This document shows, piece after piece, positions 8,423 through 16,869 of a DNA stretch of 64,000 nt. Location of the stretch: contig CAJXRD010000001.1 of assembly GCA_913058295.1 (NCBI GenBank), positions 152,026 to 216,025 of the forward strand, in the 5' to 3' direction. Under the pieces are notes generated by a model that searched no databases, was not told the DNA's origin, and saw nothing but the letters and a program-made list of their open reading frames with translations. This DNA is from an uncultured Flavobacteriales bacterium. Lineage in GTDB: Bacteria; Bacteroidota; Bacteroidia; Flavobacteriales; Flavobacteriaceae. Numbering within the stretch: position 1 is the stretch's first letter; each line of letters starts with the position of its first letter. The position numbers and the translations under genes are program-made.

Positions 8423-9169
8423 ATGGCATCAATTAAAAACATATTTAAACCCCGTTCAGACGAAAACGGGGATTTTTTTTACGCCGTAAAAAAGATAATT
8501 GTTTTTAGACCAAGAAATATTCAATTATTTACCGAAGCATTTACCCATCGTTCTATGAACGAAAAAAATGAAGAGGGGCATTCCATGAATTATGAAAGAA
8601 TGGAGTTTTTAGGGGACGCTATATTAAGTACTGTAATTGCTTCTCATTTATATAAAAAAGTTCCGGGAGGCAATGAAGGATATCTCACTAAGATGCGTTC
8701 TAAGGTAGTAAGTCGTGAACATCTAAATGAGTTAGGGAAAGATCTAAATTTAATTAGTTTAGTTAGATCTGCAATACCAACAAACCAGTTTGGGGAGAAT
8801 ATACATGGAAATGTATTTGAAGCCTTAATTGGAGCTATTTACTTGGATAGAGGATATAAATTTTGCGAAAAGTTTATCTATAGAAGTGTGATAAAGCCTT
8901 ATGTAGATATTCAAAAACTAGAGGGGAAGATTATAAGCTACAAAAGCTTGTTTATTGAATGGTGCCAAAAAAACAAAAAGCCATTTAAGTTTAATGTTTA
9001 CGAAGATACTGGTAACGATACGCTTAAGCATTTTGCAGTAAAATTAAAACTAGAAGAAGAGGTGGTTGCAAAAGCAAGAGCAACTTCAAAGAAGAAAGCT
9101 GAAGAGAGAGCAGCTAAAAGAGCATATTTTAAATTGCGTAAAGAAATAGATAACGAAATGGCCTTATAA
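8423..9169 (+). CDS. rnc: Ribonuclease III
   Basis: Double-strand-specific endonuclease for rRNA and mRNA processing. The 248-residue protein has the RNase III signature ERMEFLGDAIL near residue 55 with the catalytic Glu and Asp, the second acidic motif VFEALIGAIYLDRG near 130, and a C-terminal double-stranded-RNA-binding domain from about 170 (KSLFIEWCQ through KKKAEERAAKRAY). The N-terminal 20 codons contain a terminator-like hairpin described separately. Co-transcribed with fabF. Confidence 0.96.
   Translation: MASIKNIFKPRSDENGDFFYAVKKIIVFRPRNIQLFTEAFTHRSMNEKNEEGHSMNYERMEFLGDAILSTVIASHLYKKVPGGNEGYLTKMRSKVVSREHLNELGKDLNLISLVRSAIPTNQFGENIHGNVFEALIGAIYLDRGYKFCEKFIYRSVIKPYVDIQKLEGKIISYKSLFIEWCQKNKKPFKFNVYEDTGNDTLKHFAVKLKLEEEVVAKARATSKKKAEERAAKRAYFKLRKEIDNEMAL
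8450..8480 (+). promoter_or_regulatory. Terminator-like hairpin inside the start of rnc
   Basis: CCCCGTT (8450-8456), 8-base loop, AACGGGG (8465-8471), then A and eight T (8473-8480). It has the form of an intrinsic terminator but lies in codons 10-20 of rnc. It could attenuate rnc and pyk, or be a processing target for RNase III itself; it could also be chance. Structure is seen in sequence, function is inferred. Confidence 0.4.
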
Positions 9170-9254
9170 AAGAATAAGTGTTTTATTTCAAAAATTCTAT
9201 TTTCTACCAACAAGCATCCATCAATTTTTATTATTTTTATTAAGTATTAAAGAA

Positions 9255-9268
9255 CTCTTTTAAAAGAG
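9255..9268 (+). repeat. Palindrome just upstream of the IPExxxVDY gene
   Basis: CTCTTTTAAAAGAG is a perfect 14-base palindrome ending ten bases before the ATG at 9279, in a 109-base gap after rnc. It may form a weak hairpin near the start codon. No known operator matches. Confidence 0.3.
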
Positions 9269-9278
9269 GCGATATCCT

Positions 9279-9770
9279 ATGGCAATTCATAAGCTAATAT
9301 TAGATGATGATTTTAATAATGAATTTTCATTAATAGCAATACATTGTAGTGAAGAAGCCTATAAAATGGCATATATGCTTAATAAACATGTACCTTTACA
9401 ATTAGTAAGGAAATCCTTAGATATAGATTTTTCGAATAATGGATTAGAGGTTACATTTCCTATATTTGAATATGAAGACGATTTAAGCTATATTCTATAT
9501 CATTTAGTGTCTAATAAAAGCAAGTCCCTATCAGCCAAAGTACATAGTTCTGGAGGGTTATTCGATAAAATTGCTTCAGAAAAAACAGTAACCACGTATT
9601 TATTAAAAGAACATAAAAATGTAGATTTCTTTTTAAAAATACATTCTGATTATGAAAAAGTTCCAATTAGGAATTTACTTTCAACGATTAATAAAATAGA
9701 ACAGGTAATTTCAGCATACAGTATAGAAATAGAACATTTAAAATCTAAAAATAATTTAATATTTAACTAA
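9279..9770 (+). CDS. IPExxxVDY family protein
   Basis: A 163-residue protein with no known biochemical role that in Bacteroidota regularly sits between rnc and pyk, as here. The family is named for a short motif; this protein carries the related FEYEDDLSY stretch near residue 66. It is alpha/beta, soluble, with no signal peptide or membrane segment. Its stop overlaps the pyk start by one base (TAATG), indicating translational coupling, so it may affect pyruvate kinase expression or simply be part of the operon. Assignment rests mainly on gene order and sequence character. Confidence 0.75.
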   Translation: MAIHKLILDDDFNNEFSLIAIHCSEEAYKMAYMLNKHVPLQLVRKSLDIDFSNNGLEVTFPIFEYEDDLSYILYHLVSNKSKSLSAKVHSSGGLFDKIASEKTVTTYLLKEHKNVDFFLKIHSDYEKVPIRNLLSTINKIEQVISAYSIEIEHLKSKNNLIFN

Positions 9771-11197
9771 TGCCCGATCAAAAAAGAACTAAAATAGTTG
9801 CCACTTTAGGACCCGCTATTAATAGCAAAGAAATTATGAAGAACATGATCCTAGAAGGGGTCAATGTTTTTAGAATTAATTTTTCACATGCAGATTATCA
9901 AGTTGTTAAAGATAACGTTCTCCAAATTAGAGAACTCAGCGAAGAATTAGGTCTTAATATTGCAATTTTAGCAGATTTACAAGGTCCAAAACTACGTGTT
10001 GGTATTATGGAAGAAGGTGTTGAAATAGAACCTGGAGACATAATTAGTTTTTGTACAGGGGAAGAGTTTATAGGAAATCATAATAGAGTTTATATGAACT
10101 ACGATGATTTCCCAAATGATGTAAAAAAGGGAGAACGAATATTGGTGGACGATGGGAAGCTAATGTTCGAAGTAATAAATACCAATGGTGTAGATGAAGT
10201 AAAAACAAAAGTGATTCAAGGGGGATTATTTAATTCAAAAAAAGGGGTCAACCTTCCCAATACCAAGTTATCATTACCCGCATTAACCAAAAAAGATAAG
10301 AGAGATGCTCTTTTTGCATTAGAACAAGGAGTGGATTGGATTGCTTTGTCTTTTGTGAGATATGCTAAAGATTTAAAAAAGCTTCAAAAATTAATTGCAA
10401 ATAATAGTGAGTATAAAGTACCTATTATTGCAAAAATTGAAAAACCAGAAGGAGTTGCAAACATTAAAAAAATTGTAGCATATTGTGATGGGATAATGGT
10501 CGCAAGAGGTGATTTAGGAGTAGAAGTTCCCGCTGAAGAAGTACCATTAATTCAGAAAAGACTAGTGCTTATCGCAAAGAAAGCTAGAATTCCAGTTATT
10601 ATTGCGACACAAATGATGGAAACGATGATCGATTCATTAACTCCAACAAGAGCTGAGGTTAATGATGTAGCAAATTCTGTAATGGATGGAGCAGATGCAG
10701 TGATGTTATCGGGAGAGACATCAGTAGGTAAATACCCTGTAGAAGTAATTAAAAAAATGGCTACCATATTAAAGAAAGTAGAAGGGTCATCTTTAATTAC
10801 AGTACCCGAAGAACCACCAACTATTAGAACCGATCGATATATTACCAAATCTATTTGTTATCATGCAGCAAATATGGCTAATGAAATTGACGCAAAAGCA
10901 ATTTGTACCTTAACCAATAGTGGGTATACCGCTTTTCAAATTTCGGCTTGGCGTCCAGCGGCTCATATTTTAGTGTTTACTTCCAACAAGCGAATTTTAT
11001 CAAGGCTTAGTTTATTATGGGGAGTAAAATCTTTTTATTATAATCGTTATGTAAGTACGGATGAAACGGTGGAAGATGTTAATCAAATTGCTGTTGATAA
11101 AGGTTTTGTAAAACAAGGCGAATATCTAATTAATCTTGCGGCAATGCCAATTATAGATAAAGGAATGGTGAACACTTTAAGGGTAAGTAAAGTTTAA
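9770..11197 (+). CDS. pyk: Pyruvate kinase
   Basis: Last step of glycolysis, phosphoenolpyruvate plus ADP to pyruvate plus ATP. The 475-residue protein begins with the usual TKIVATLGPA and contains the DLQGPKLRVG loop, the active-site IAKIEKPEGV segment with the catalytic Lys, the MVARGDLGVE metal-binding motif, and VMLSGETSVGKYP. The C-terminal regulatory domain is present. Starts in a TAATG overlap with the preceding gene; its own stop overlaps by three bases the stop of the converging sterol-desaturase-like gene. Confidence 0.97.
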   Translation: MPDQKRTKIVATLGPAINSKEIMKNMILEGVNVFRINFSHADYQVVKDNVLQIRELSEELGLNIAILADLQGPKLRVGIMEEGVEIEPGDIISFCTGEEFIGNHNRVYMNYDDFPNDVKKGERILVDDGKLMFEVINTNGVDEVKTKVIQGGLFNSKKGVNLPNTKLSLPALTKKDKRDALFALEQGVDWIALSFVRYAKDLKKLQKLIANNSEYKVPIIAKIEKPEGVANIKKIVAYCDGIMVARGDLGVEVPAEEVPLIQKRLVLIAKKARIPVIIATQMMETMIDSLTPTRAEVNDVANSVMDGADAVMLSGETSVGKYPVEVIKKMATILKKVEGSSLITVPEEPPTIRTDRYITKSICYHAANMANEIDAKAICTLTNSGYTAFQISAWRPAAHILVFTSNKRILSRLSLLWGVKSFYYNRYVSTDETVEDVNQIAVDKGFVKQGEYLINLAAMPIIDKGMVNTLRVSKV

Positions 11198-12087
11198 TTG
11201 TTTTGATTTTTTAACCATTCTTCTCGAAGATCGGTAGAAAGTTTCCCGGTACCATCGTGTTTCCAACCTGGAGGCTTTACCAAATACTTTAGTCGGTTGG
11301 TCAAGGATATTTTACCTGAAAAAACATCTTTAATCAGGGCAGTCCATTCCTTAAATGCAATTATAAATGGATTGTAAGTGTCTATATTATCTACCAATCC
11401 ATAACTTACTTTTTCTGTTTTTAATTCGGATTGAAAGGTCCCAAACATCTTGTCCCAAATAATTAAAATACCGGCATGATTTCGATCTAAATAAATGGGA
11501 TTACTACCGTGATGAACTCTATGATGTGAAGGCGTGTTAAAAAAAGCTTCAAACCATTTGGGCATTTTGTTGATGGTTTCGGTATGAATCCAAAATTGAT
11601 ACAATAAACTAATGGCCATTTGGAACACAATCATTCCTGGATGAAAACCCAATAAGGGCAACCATAACCAAAAAATAAAGGAATAAAAACCTCCTGTCCA
11701 AGTTTGTCGTAAAGCAGTACTTAAATTATAATGTTGAGAAGAATGGTGTATCACATGAGAGGCCCAAAACAATCTGTTTTCGTGAGAAATTCTATGAAAC
11801 CAATAATAGGATAAATCATCTAGAAAAAAGAGGATTATAAAACTCCACCAAGCTACTGGAATGGTAAAAAAACGAAAATTATCGTAAACAAAATACAATG
11901 CGGCAAAAACAATCAACTTACTAAAGAACCCTAAAAACACATTGCCAAGTCCCATTGCGATAGAAGAAATAGCATCTTTAACGGTATAGGTTTTTATATT
12001 TTGTTTTGTTGTTATAAAAAGCTCTAACAACATTGCAAAAGCAAAAAAGGGGATTGCGTAAAGTATAATTGGAGGGAATTCCGGCAT
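11194..12087 (-). CDS. Sterol desaturase / fatty acid hydroxylase family protein
   Basis: A 297-residue membrane enzyme of the diiron hydroxylase superfamily. The histidine clusters that bind the two irons are all visible: HRISH near residue 94, HVIHH near 107 and SHHRVHH near 188, with four to five hydrophobic segments. Members hydroxylate or desaturate lipids; in bacteria the substrate is usually a fatty acid, carotenoid or ether lipid, and cannot be told here. Converges on pyk with overlapping stop codons. Confidence 0.85.
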   Translation of the reverse strand: MPEFPPIILYAIPFFAFAMLLELFITTKQNIKTYTVKDAISSIAMGLGNVFLGFFSKLIVFAALYFVYDNFRFFTIPVAWWSFIILFFLDDLSYYWFHRISHENRLFWASHVIHHSSQHYNLSTALRQTWTGGFYSFIFWLWLPLLGFHPGMIVFQMAISLLYQFWIHTETINKMPKWFEAFFNTPSHHRVHHGSNPIYLDRNHAGILIIWDKMFGTFQSELKTEKVSYGLVDNIDTYNPFIIAFKEWTALIKDVFSGKISLTNRLKYLVKPPGWKHDGTGKLSTDLREEWLKNQNN

Positions 12088-12128
12088 TTATTTTTTTATT
12101 GAACTTCCAAAATACAAAAAATTAAAAT

Positions 12129-12198
12129 GTCATTGCGAACGAGGTGAAGCAATCTCATAATGTTAGTAATTGACATCATGAGATTGCTTCGTCGTTCC
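12129..12198. repeat. Dispersed inverted repeat, GTCATTGCGA type
   Basis: Left arm 12129-12158 (GTCATTGCGAACGAGGTGAA then GCAATCTCAT) and right arm 12178-12198 (ATGAGATTGCTTCGTCGTTC and C) form a stem with 13 perfect pairs. A related half-unit is at 36253-36286. It fills most of the gap between the desaturase-like and SH3 genes. Confidence 0.75.
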
Positions 12199-12213
12199 TT
12201 TTAGTTTTAAAAA

Positions 12214-13020
12214 TTACTCTACAATTTCAGTTTTTGAAATTTTTATTGCATCCCCTTCTTTAGCAATGGTAACAAATTTTGAGAAGCCTTTGTTTTTATA
12301 TACATATTCAATTATTATAATTGCGTCCTCTTTTCTAGTTATTTGTAATTCACTTGTCCAACTACTTGTACTGAGCTTAGTCGAAGTATCATTATTGTAT
12401 TTTTTCTCTTTAATAACCTGATTATCTTTCCCTTTTTCAGTCGGATATTCAAACTCATTTGGAAAATCAAAAAGCTGTTTCGCTATATAATAGGCTTCAT
12501 GCAAATTCGAACTTGGAAGCAATAGTGATTCCGTATTTGTTGGTTTACTAGCAGTCCCTCCTTTTGTTTCTGTAAAAAGAACACTAGGAAAGTTTTCCTT
12601 TAGTTCAACTGCATATCCTTTTGTCGATATTCCTTTTTCAGGAGGGAAAAACTTAGAGAGGTAACCGTTAAAAGCATACCCTCTTTTGTGATTGAACTCT
12701 ACTTCATCCATGCCTCCCTTAATTCCTCCAATAGCCATTGTAGGTTTTTCTTCAGAAGTAATGACTTTCACTCTAGTTCCATAAGGCATTACCGCAAGTT
12801 TCTCACTTTGTAAGTTGGCATGTTCCCGCAAACTAAGTCCGGTAGATGCTGTGACGTATAAATAAGTGACAGAAGAGTTTTCTAATGGCGTTGTTTCTGC
12901 AAGAGCAATTTCTTTTTCTGAAGTAATTTTCACTTTTGAAGTAGTGGTTTCTTCTTCTTTACAAGAAAATAAAACGAATGTGCTAATTAAAGCAAAGCTT
13001 ACAATTTTTAGTGTGTTCAT
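12214..13020 (-). CDS. SH3-domain lipoprotein
   Basis: A 268-residue predicted lipoprotein: signal peptide with lipobox LFSC (Cys20), so anchored in a membrane on the periplasmic side or at the surface. Residues about 52-125 resemble a bacterial SH3 domain (VTASTGLSLREHANLQSEKL, YGTRVKVI), often found in proteins that touch peptidoglycan. The C-terminal part is an unassigned alpha/beta region. Codons near residue 211-220 (DTSTKLSTSS) are formed by a dispersed repeat that also occurs between genes. No partner genes; terminator-like repeat on its 3' side. Confidence 0.75.
   Translation of the reverse strand: MNTLKIVSFALISTFVLFSCKEEETTTSKVKITSEKEIALAETTPLENSSVTYLYVTASTGLSLREHANLQSEKLAVMPYGTRVKVITSEEKPTMAIGGIKGGMDEVEFNHKRGYAFNGYLSKFFPPEKGISTKGYAVELKENFPSVLFTETKGGTASKPTNTESLLLPSSNLHEAYYIAKQLFDFPNEFEYPTEKGKDNQVIKEKKYNNDTSTKLSTSSWTSELQITRKEDAIIIIEYVYKNKGFSKFVTIAKEGDAIKISKTEIVE
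12366..12390. repeat. Dispersed repeat fragment inside the SH3 lipoprotein gene
   Basis: TTGTACTGAGCTTAGTCGAA followed by GTATC has the same core (TGAGCTT-CGAAGT) as the intergenic repeat at 29152-29168. It is read in frame in the complementary strand as DTSTKLSTS, so this repeat copy is part of the protein. Confidence 0.55.
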
Positions 13021-13128
13021 AATGTGAGTTGTTAATGTTAATAATAAGATTAAGTAATTTTCTCACATATACAGTAATAAGGTTTTTTATTTAAAACTTT
13101 GCGATCTCCACGTCTTTGCGAGACCTGT

Positions 13129-14226
13129 TTAGAAGTCAAATTTTAATTGTACAGCAACTACTTTCTCTTTAGGGACTTTCCCTTTTTCGTTGTTGAGGTT
13201 CGATAAGGAAATTCCCAACAACCGTACCGAGTTTTTCATAGAAGCTTGAAATAACAATTCTTTAACAGTTTCCATGATTACATCTTTACCCGATATAAAA
13301 TAAGGCAAAGTCTTGCTACGAGTTTGTAACGTAAAGTCACTGTATTTAATTTTAAGGGTTACCGTTTTTCCTGCTACTTTACTTTTTTTAAGGCGCTTTT
13401 CGACCTCTTTTGCAATGTCTTCTAGCTTTTTAAGCATAAATATTTCTGAAGTGATATTCTCATTAAAAGTACGTTCGGCAGCTAAAGATTTTCGAGTTCG
13501 GGAAGATTTAACTTCGCTAAAGTGCTCTCCACGTACTACATGGTAATAGTAACGCCCACTTTTTCCAAAATGTTCGTCTAAAAAATCTTTGGGTTTTTGT
13601 TTTAAATCTAAACCTGTAAAGATTCCTAATCGATACATTTTTTGAACAGTAACTTTTCCAACACCATAGAATTTTTTGATGTCTAGCTTTTCTAAAAAAT
13701 CTATTACCTCATCTGGAGGGACTGTTTTTTGGCCGTTAGGTTTGTTAATGTCACTGGCAACTTTAGCTATAAATTTATTGATGGATATTCCAGCAGAAGC
13801 GTTCAATCCAGTTTTTTCTTTAATTTTATTCCGAATTTCTTCGGCAATTAAAGAAGCACTCGGATTCCCTTTTTTATTTTCAGTAACATCGAGATAGGCT
13901 TCATCTAAAGATAAGGGTTCCACCAAATCTGTGTATTCATAGAATATCTTTCTAATTTGATCTGAAACTTCATGATATCGTTTAAAATTTGAGTTTACAA
14001 AGATGAGATCGGGACAATTTTGCAATGCTATTACACTACTCATAGCAGATCGTACTCCAAACTTTCTAGCTTCATAACTAGCAGCACTTACCACTCCTCG
14101 TTTAGAACTCCCACCAACAGCAACAGGTTTTCCACGTAGTTCAGGATTATCCAATTGTTCTACAGAAGCATAAAATGCATCCATATCTACGTGAATAATT
14201 TTTCTTTTAGGAAGCTCTTCCTTCAT
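13129..14226 (-). CDS. dinB: DNA polymerase IV
   Basis: Y-family translesion polymerase. The 365-residue protein has the catalytic acids Asp14 (HVDMDAFYASVEQ), Asp108 and Glu109 (LSLDEAYLDVT), a helix-hairpin-helix around 175-200 (FYGVGKVTVQKM) and a little-finger domain. The last residues VQLKFDF fit a beta-clamp-binding peptide. Full length. Divergent from the CYTH gene across 43 bases. No LexA-like operator was recognised upstream. Confidence 0.96.
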   Translation of the reverse strand: MKEELPKRKIIHVDMDAFYASVEQLDNPELRGKPVAVGGSSKRGVVSAASYEARKFGVRSAMSSVIALQNCPDLIFVNSNFKRYHEVSDQIRKIFYEYTDLVEPLSLDEAYLDVTENKKGNPSASLIAEEIRNKIKEKTGLNASAGISINKFIAKVASDINKPNGQKTVPPDEVIDFLEKLDIKKFYGVGKVTVQKMYRLGIFTGLDLKQKPKDFLDEHFGKSGRYYYHVVRGEHFSEVKSSRTRKSLAAERTFNENITSEIFMLKKLEDIAKEVEKRLKKSKVAGKTVTLKIKYSDFTLQTRSKTLPYFISGKDVIMETVKELLFQASMKNSVRLLGISLSNLNNEKGKVPKEKVVAVQLKFDF

Positions 14227-14269
14227 CCCATAAATTTATAATATCTTAGATAAATAATAGAACAAATAG

Positions 14270-14743
14270 ATGCTTGAAATTGAAAGAAAATTTTTAATCC
14301 TATCCAATGCCTACAAATCAGAAGCCTATAAGCAAACCAAAATTGTACAAGGCTTTTTAAATACTCATAAAGAACGCACGGTTCGTGTTCGGATTATGGG
14401 AGAGAAAGCTTTTATAACGATAAAAGGAATTTCTAACTCTGAAGGTACCACCCGAATGGAATGGGAAAAAGAAATTCCTAAAGAAGATGCAGAAAAATTA
14501 TTGTCACTTTGTGAACCGAATTTAATAGATAAAATTAGATACGAGATAAAAGCAGACCATCACATTTTTGAAGTAGATGAGTTTTTTGGTGAAAATGAAG
14601 GCTTGATAGTTGCAGAAATTGAACTGTCTTCAGAAAATGAAGAATTTACAAAACCAGACTGGTTAGGAAAAGAAGTTACGGGTGATGTTCGTTATTATAA
14701 TTCACAATTAAGCAAGTTACCTTATCGAAATTGGTGCTTATAA
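14270..14743 (+). CDS. CYTH domain protein (triphosphatase-like)
   Basis: A 157-residue single-domain protein starting with the CYTH signature EIERKF (residues 3-8), the metal and triphosphate site of class IV adenylate cyclases and triphosphate tunnel enzymes. Alternating Arg/Lys and Glu residues (RVRIMG, FITIKG, EWEKEIP, EVDEF, VAEIEL) fit the tunnel fold. Stand-alone bacterial members mostly hydrolyse inorganic tripolyphosphate; cyclase activity is less likely. Ends in a 6-base overlap with the converging monooxygenase gene. Confidence 0.85.
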   Translation: MLEIERKFLILSNAYKSEAYKQTKIVQGFLNTHKERTVRVRIMGEKAFITIKGISNSEGTTRMEWEKEIPKEDAEKLLSLCEPNLIDKIRYEIKADHHIFEVDEFFGENEGLIVAEIELSSENEEFTKPDWLGKEVTGDVRYYNSQLSKLPYRNWCL

Positions 14744-15046
14744 GTTTGCTTCAAATTCATATTCCCGCTCCACTTTACAAATTCTTACTTTATAGGATTC
14801 ATACCATTTTTCTATCCCAAGTTTTTGAGCCAGCTGATGGTCTACATTAGATTTCCAATTTTTTATGTCCTCTAAAGTTTTCCAATAACTAATGGTAATA
14901 CCAATTTGTTCCCTAACGGATTCTATTCCTATAAATCCAGGTTGTTGATTGGCTAATGTTTCCATGCTTTCTGCCATTTGATCGTAGTCCTTGGCTTCTT
15001 TAGATAAAATGGAAGTAAATATAACTGCATAATAAGCTTTATTCAT
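14738..15046 (-). CDS. Antibiotic biosynthesis monooxygenase-fold protein
   Basis: A 102-residue ferredoxin-like (ABM) domain protein. Typical features are the N-terminal YYAVIFTS strand, the middle QPGFIGIESVREQIGITISY block and a Trp after it. Such small proteins include quinol monooxygenases, heme-degrading enzymes and uncharacterised dimers; the specific role is open. Its ATG overlaps the stop of the upstream isoaspartyl peptidase gene by eight bases, indicating coupled translation. Confidence 0.75.
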   Translation of the reverse strand: MNKAYYAVIFTSILSKEAKDYDQMAESMETLANQQPGFIGIESVREQIGITISYWKTLEDIKNWKSNVDHQLAQKLGIEKWYESYKVRICKVEREYEFEANL

Positions 15047-16103
15047 CTTTATAAATCTTAATAATTAAATCTCCTTCAGCATTCATATGCGCACGAAACA
15101 TACCAGGAGTATTGAACTCCATAGCGATGTTCCCATTTTTATCAATAGCAACAATTCCTCCATCACCTCCCAATGCTGGCACTTTGTTTTGTATTACTTC
15201 ATGTGCAGCTTCTTGTAGCGTAATCCTTTTGTATTCCATCATTGCAGAAATATCATGAGCAACCATCGCTCTTATAAAGTATTCACCCCAACCAGTAGAA
15301 GAAACAGCACAGGTTGCATTGTTAGCATAGGTTCCAGCTCCAATTATTGGTGCATCTCCAATACGATTCCAGCGTTTATTGGTCATCCCTCCAGTAGAAG
15401 TTCCTGCAGCTAGATTTCCATTTTTGTCGAGTGCAACACAGCCTACTGTGCCAAACTTTGAATCCTTTATGAAAGGATCTTCAAAAGAAACTTGTGCAGT
15501 TTCCTTTTCTAACTCCTTTTTTTTAACCTTTTGAAGCGACTGAAATCGTTTTTCAGTATAAAAATAAGAAGGGTCGGTCATTTTAAAGTCTTGTTCTCTT
15601 GCAAACTCTTCAGCTCCAGCGCCCGATAGTAATACATGAGGAGAATCATTCATAACTGATAATGCAAGGTTAATTGGGTTTTTAATTCGTTTTACTCCAG
15701 CAACCGCACCAGCATTAAGGGTAGCGCCATCCATTATAGAGGCGTCCATCTCATTGGTTTCTTCATGAGTAAATACGGCACCTTTCCCAGCATTAAATAG
15801 TGGAGAGTCTTCCATAATATTAATAGTAGCTGTTATAGCCTCTAACGAGGAACCTCCCTTTTCTAATATAGAATGTCCTGTGGTAATGGCTTCCTTTAAT
15901 TTAGAATGAAAAGCATTCTCTAAGGAATCGGTCATGTATTTTTTTAAAATTGTTCCGGCTCCCCCATGTATTACAATACCGAAAGTTGCATCTGTTTTTT
16001 CTGAAAATTCTACGTTTTTTATAACATCAGAAGTGCTATTTTTAACATTATTACAGCTAAAGAGTATAAAAAATCCGATTAAAAGTGTTAAAATTGACTT
16101 CAT
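15039..16103 (-). CDS. Isoaspartyl peptidase / L-asparaginase (Ntn hydrolase), lipoprotein
   Basis: A 354-residue type 2 asparaginase. Signal peptide with lipobox LFSC (Cys17) predicts export as a lipoprotein. The proenzyme should self-cleave before Thr219 in KFGTVGCVALD, making Thr219 the nucleophile; IHGGAG (46-51), NAGKGAVF and GTSTGGMTNKRWNRIGDAPI are family blocks. It removes isoaspartyl dipeptides or hydrolyses asparagine outside the cytoplasm. Coupled to the downstream ABM gene. Confidence 0.92.
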   Translation of the reverse strand: MKSILTLLIGFFILFSCNNVKNSTSDVIKNVEFSEKTDATFGIVIHGGAGTILKKYMTDSLENAFHSKLKEAITTGHSILEKGGSSLEAITATINIMEDSPLFNAGKGAVFTHEETNEMDASIMDGATLNAGAVAGVKRIKNPINLALSVMNDSPHVLLSGAGAEEFAREQDFKMTDPSYFYTEKRFQSLQKVKKKELEKETAQVSFEDPFIKDSKFGTVGCVALDKNGNLAAGTSTGGMTNKRWNRIGDAPIIGAGTYANNATCAVSSTGWGEYFIRAMVAHDISAMMEYKRITLQEAAHEVIQNKVPALGGDGGIVAIDKNGNIAMEFNTPGMFRAHMNAEGDLIIKIYKDE

Positions 16104-16241
16104 GGTAAAAATATTTTATTAAAAAGCTAATATAGCTTAAATGCCCTTGTTTTCCGAAGCTTTACAAAGATTTAAATGTAGGAAGTAATAATAAAAAAGA
16201 CCTAAAACATCGATGAAATGCACTAAAAAAACGACTAAGTG

Positions 16242-16271
16242 TTGGTTTTTAATAATTTTGTCTTACATTTG
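16242..16271 (+). promoter_or_regulatory. Promoter of the CAP lipoprotein gene
   Basis: TTG (16242-16244), 19-base spacer, TACATTTG (16264-16271): an exact consensus promoter. The expected leader of about 34 bases contains CATCA...TGATG (16279-16299), a small hairpin. Confidence 0.75.
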
Positions 16272-16308
16272 TCCCAGCATCATGCCCCAAATTTGATGTC
16301 CCCGTATT

Positions 16309-16809
16309 ATGAAAATTATTAAAACTAGCCTACTTGCTATTGTATTATTGTTTTTTATTACTTCTTGTTCAAAAGACGATAGTCTTACTGAAGAAACAAA
16401 TTATACAATTGATTTAAATTTAGCACAAGAAACAGATTGGTTACTTGCCGATGACATTCTTGTTCTTGTTAATGAGCATAGAACATCCATTGGTCTTAAT
16501 ATCATTGAAAGAGATCAACAATATGCATCTGCATACGCTGTTGAACATACCAAATACATGATAGAAAACAAACTTGTTAATCATGATAACTTTGGATCTC
16601 GATCTGCAGCCTTAAAAAACAGAGGAGCAAAACGTGTAGGTGAAAATGTTGCTTATGGTTATGAAACTGCAGAAAGTGTAGTTTATGCTTGGTTACATAG
16701 TCCTGGACATAAAGATATAATAGAAGGAAATTATACACATTCTGGATTTGGTATAATGCCAAATGAAGATGGAGTATTCTTTTTTACACAAATTTTCTAT
16801 AGTAAATAA
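16309..16809 (+). CDS. CAP/SCP domain lipoprotein (YkwD-like)
   Basis: A 166-residue lipoprotein (lipobox ITSC, Cys20) with one CAP domain from about residue 48. Typical blocks are LVNEHRTSIGLN, HTKYMIENKLVNHDNF, RVGENVAYGY and WLHSPGHKDIIEGNYTHSGFG, containing the two His and two Glu of the CAP cavity. Bacterial CAP proteins are secreted or surface proteins of mostly unknown function. Single-gene unit with its own promoter. Confidence 0.88.
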   Translation: MKIIKTSLLAIVLLFFITSCSKDDSLTEETNYTIDLNLAQETDWLLADDILVLVNEHRTSIGLNIIERDQQYASAYAVEHTKYMIENKLVNHDNFGSRSAALKNRGAKRVGENVAYGYETAESVVYAWLHSPGHKDIIEGNYTHSGFGIMPNEDGVFFFTQIFYSK

Positions 16810-16869
16810 TATTACTTTTTCAATTCAAGCATTTGCCGTATTTTTACGTGATTACTTAAAAATACGGCT

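Noticed and set aside
16277..16300. GCCCCAAAT word near the CAP gene as a third sRNA unit
   Set aside because: Only nine bases match the array after sod and there is no terminator hairpin of that kind; treated as chance.
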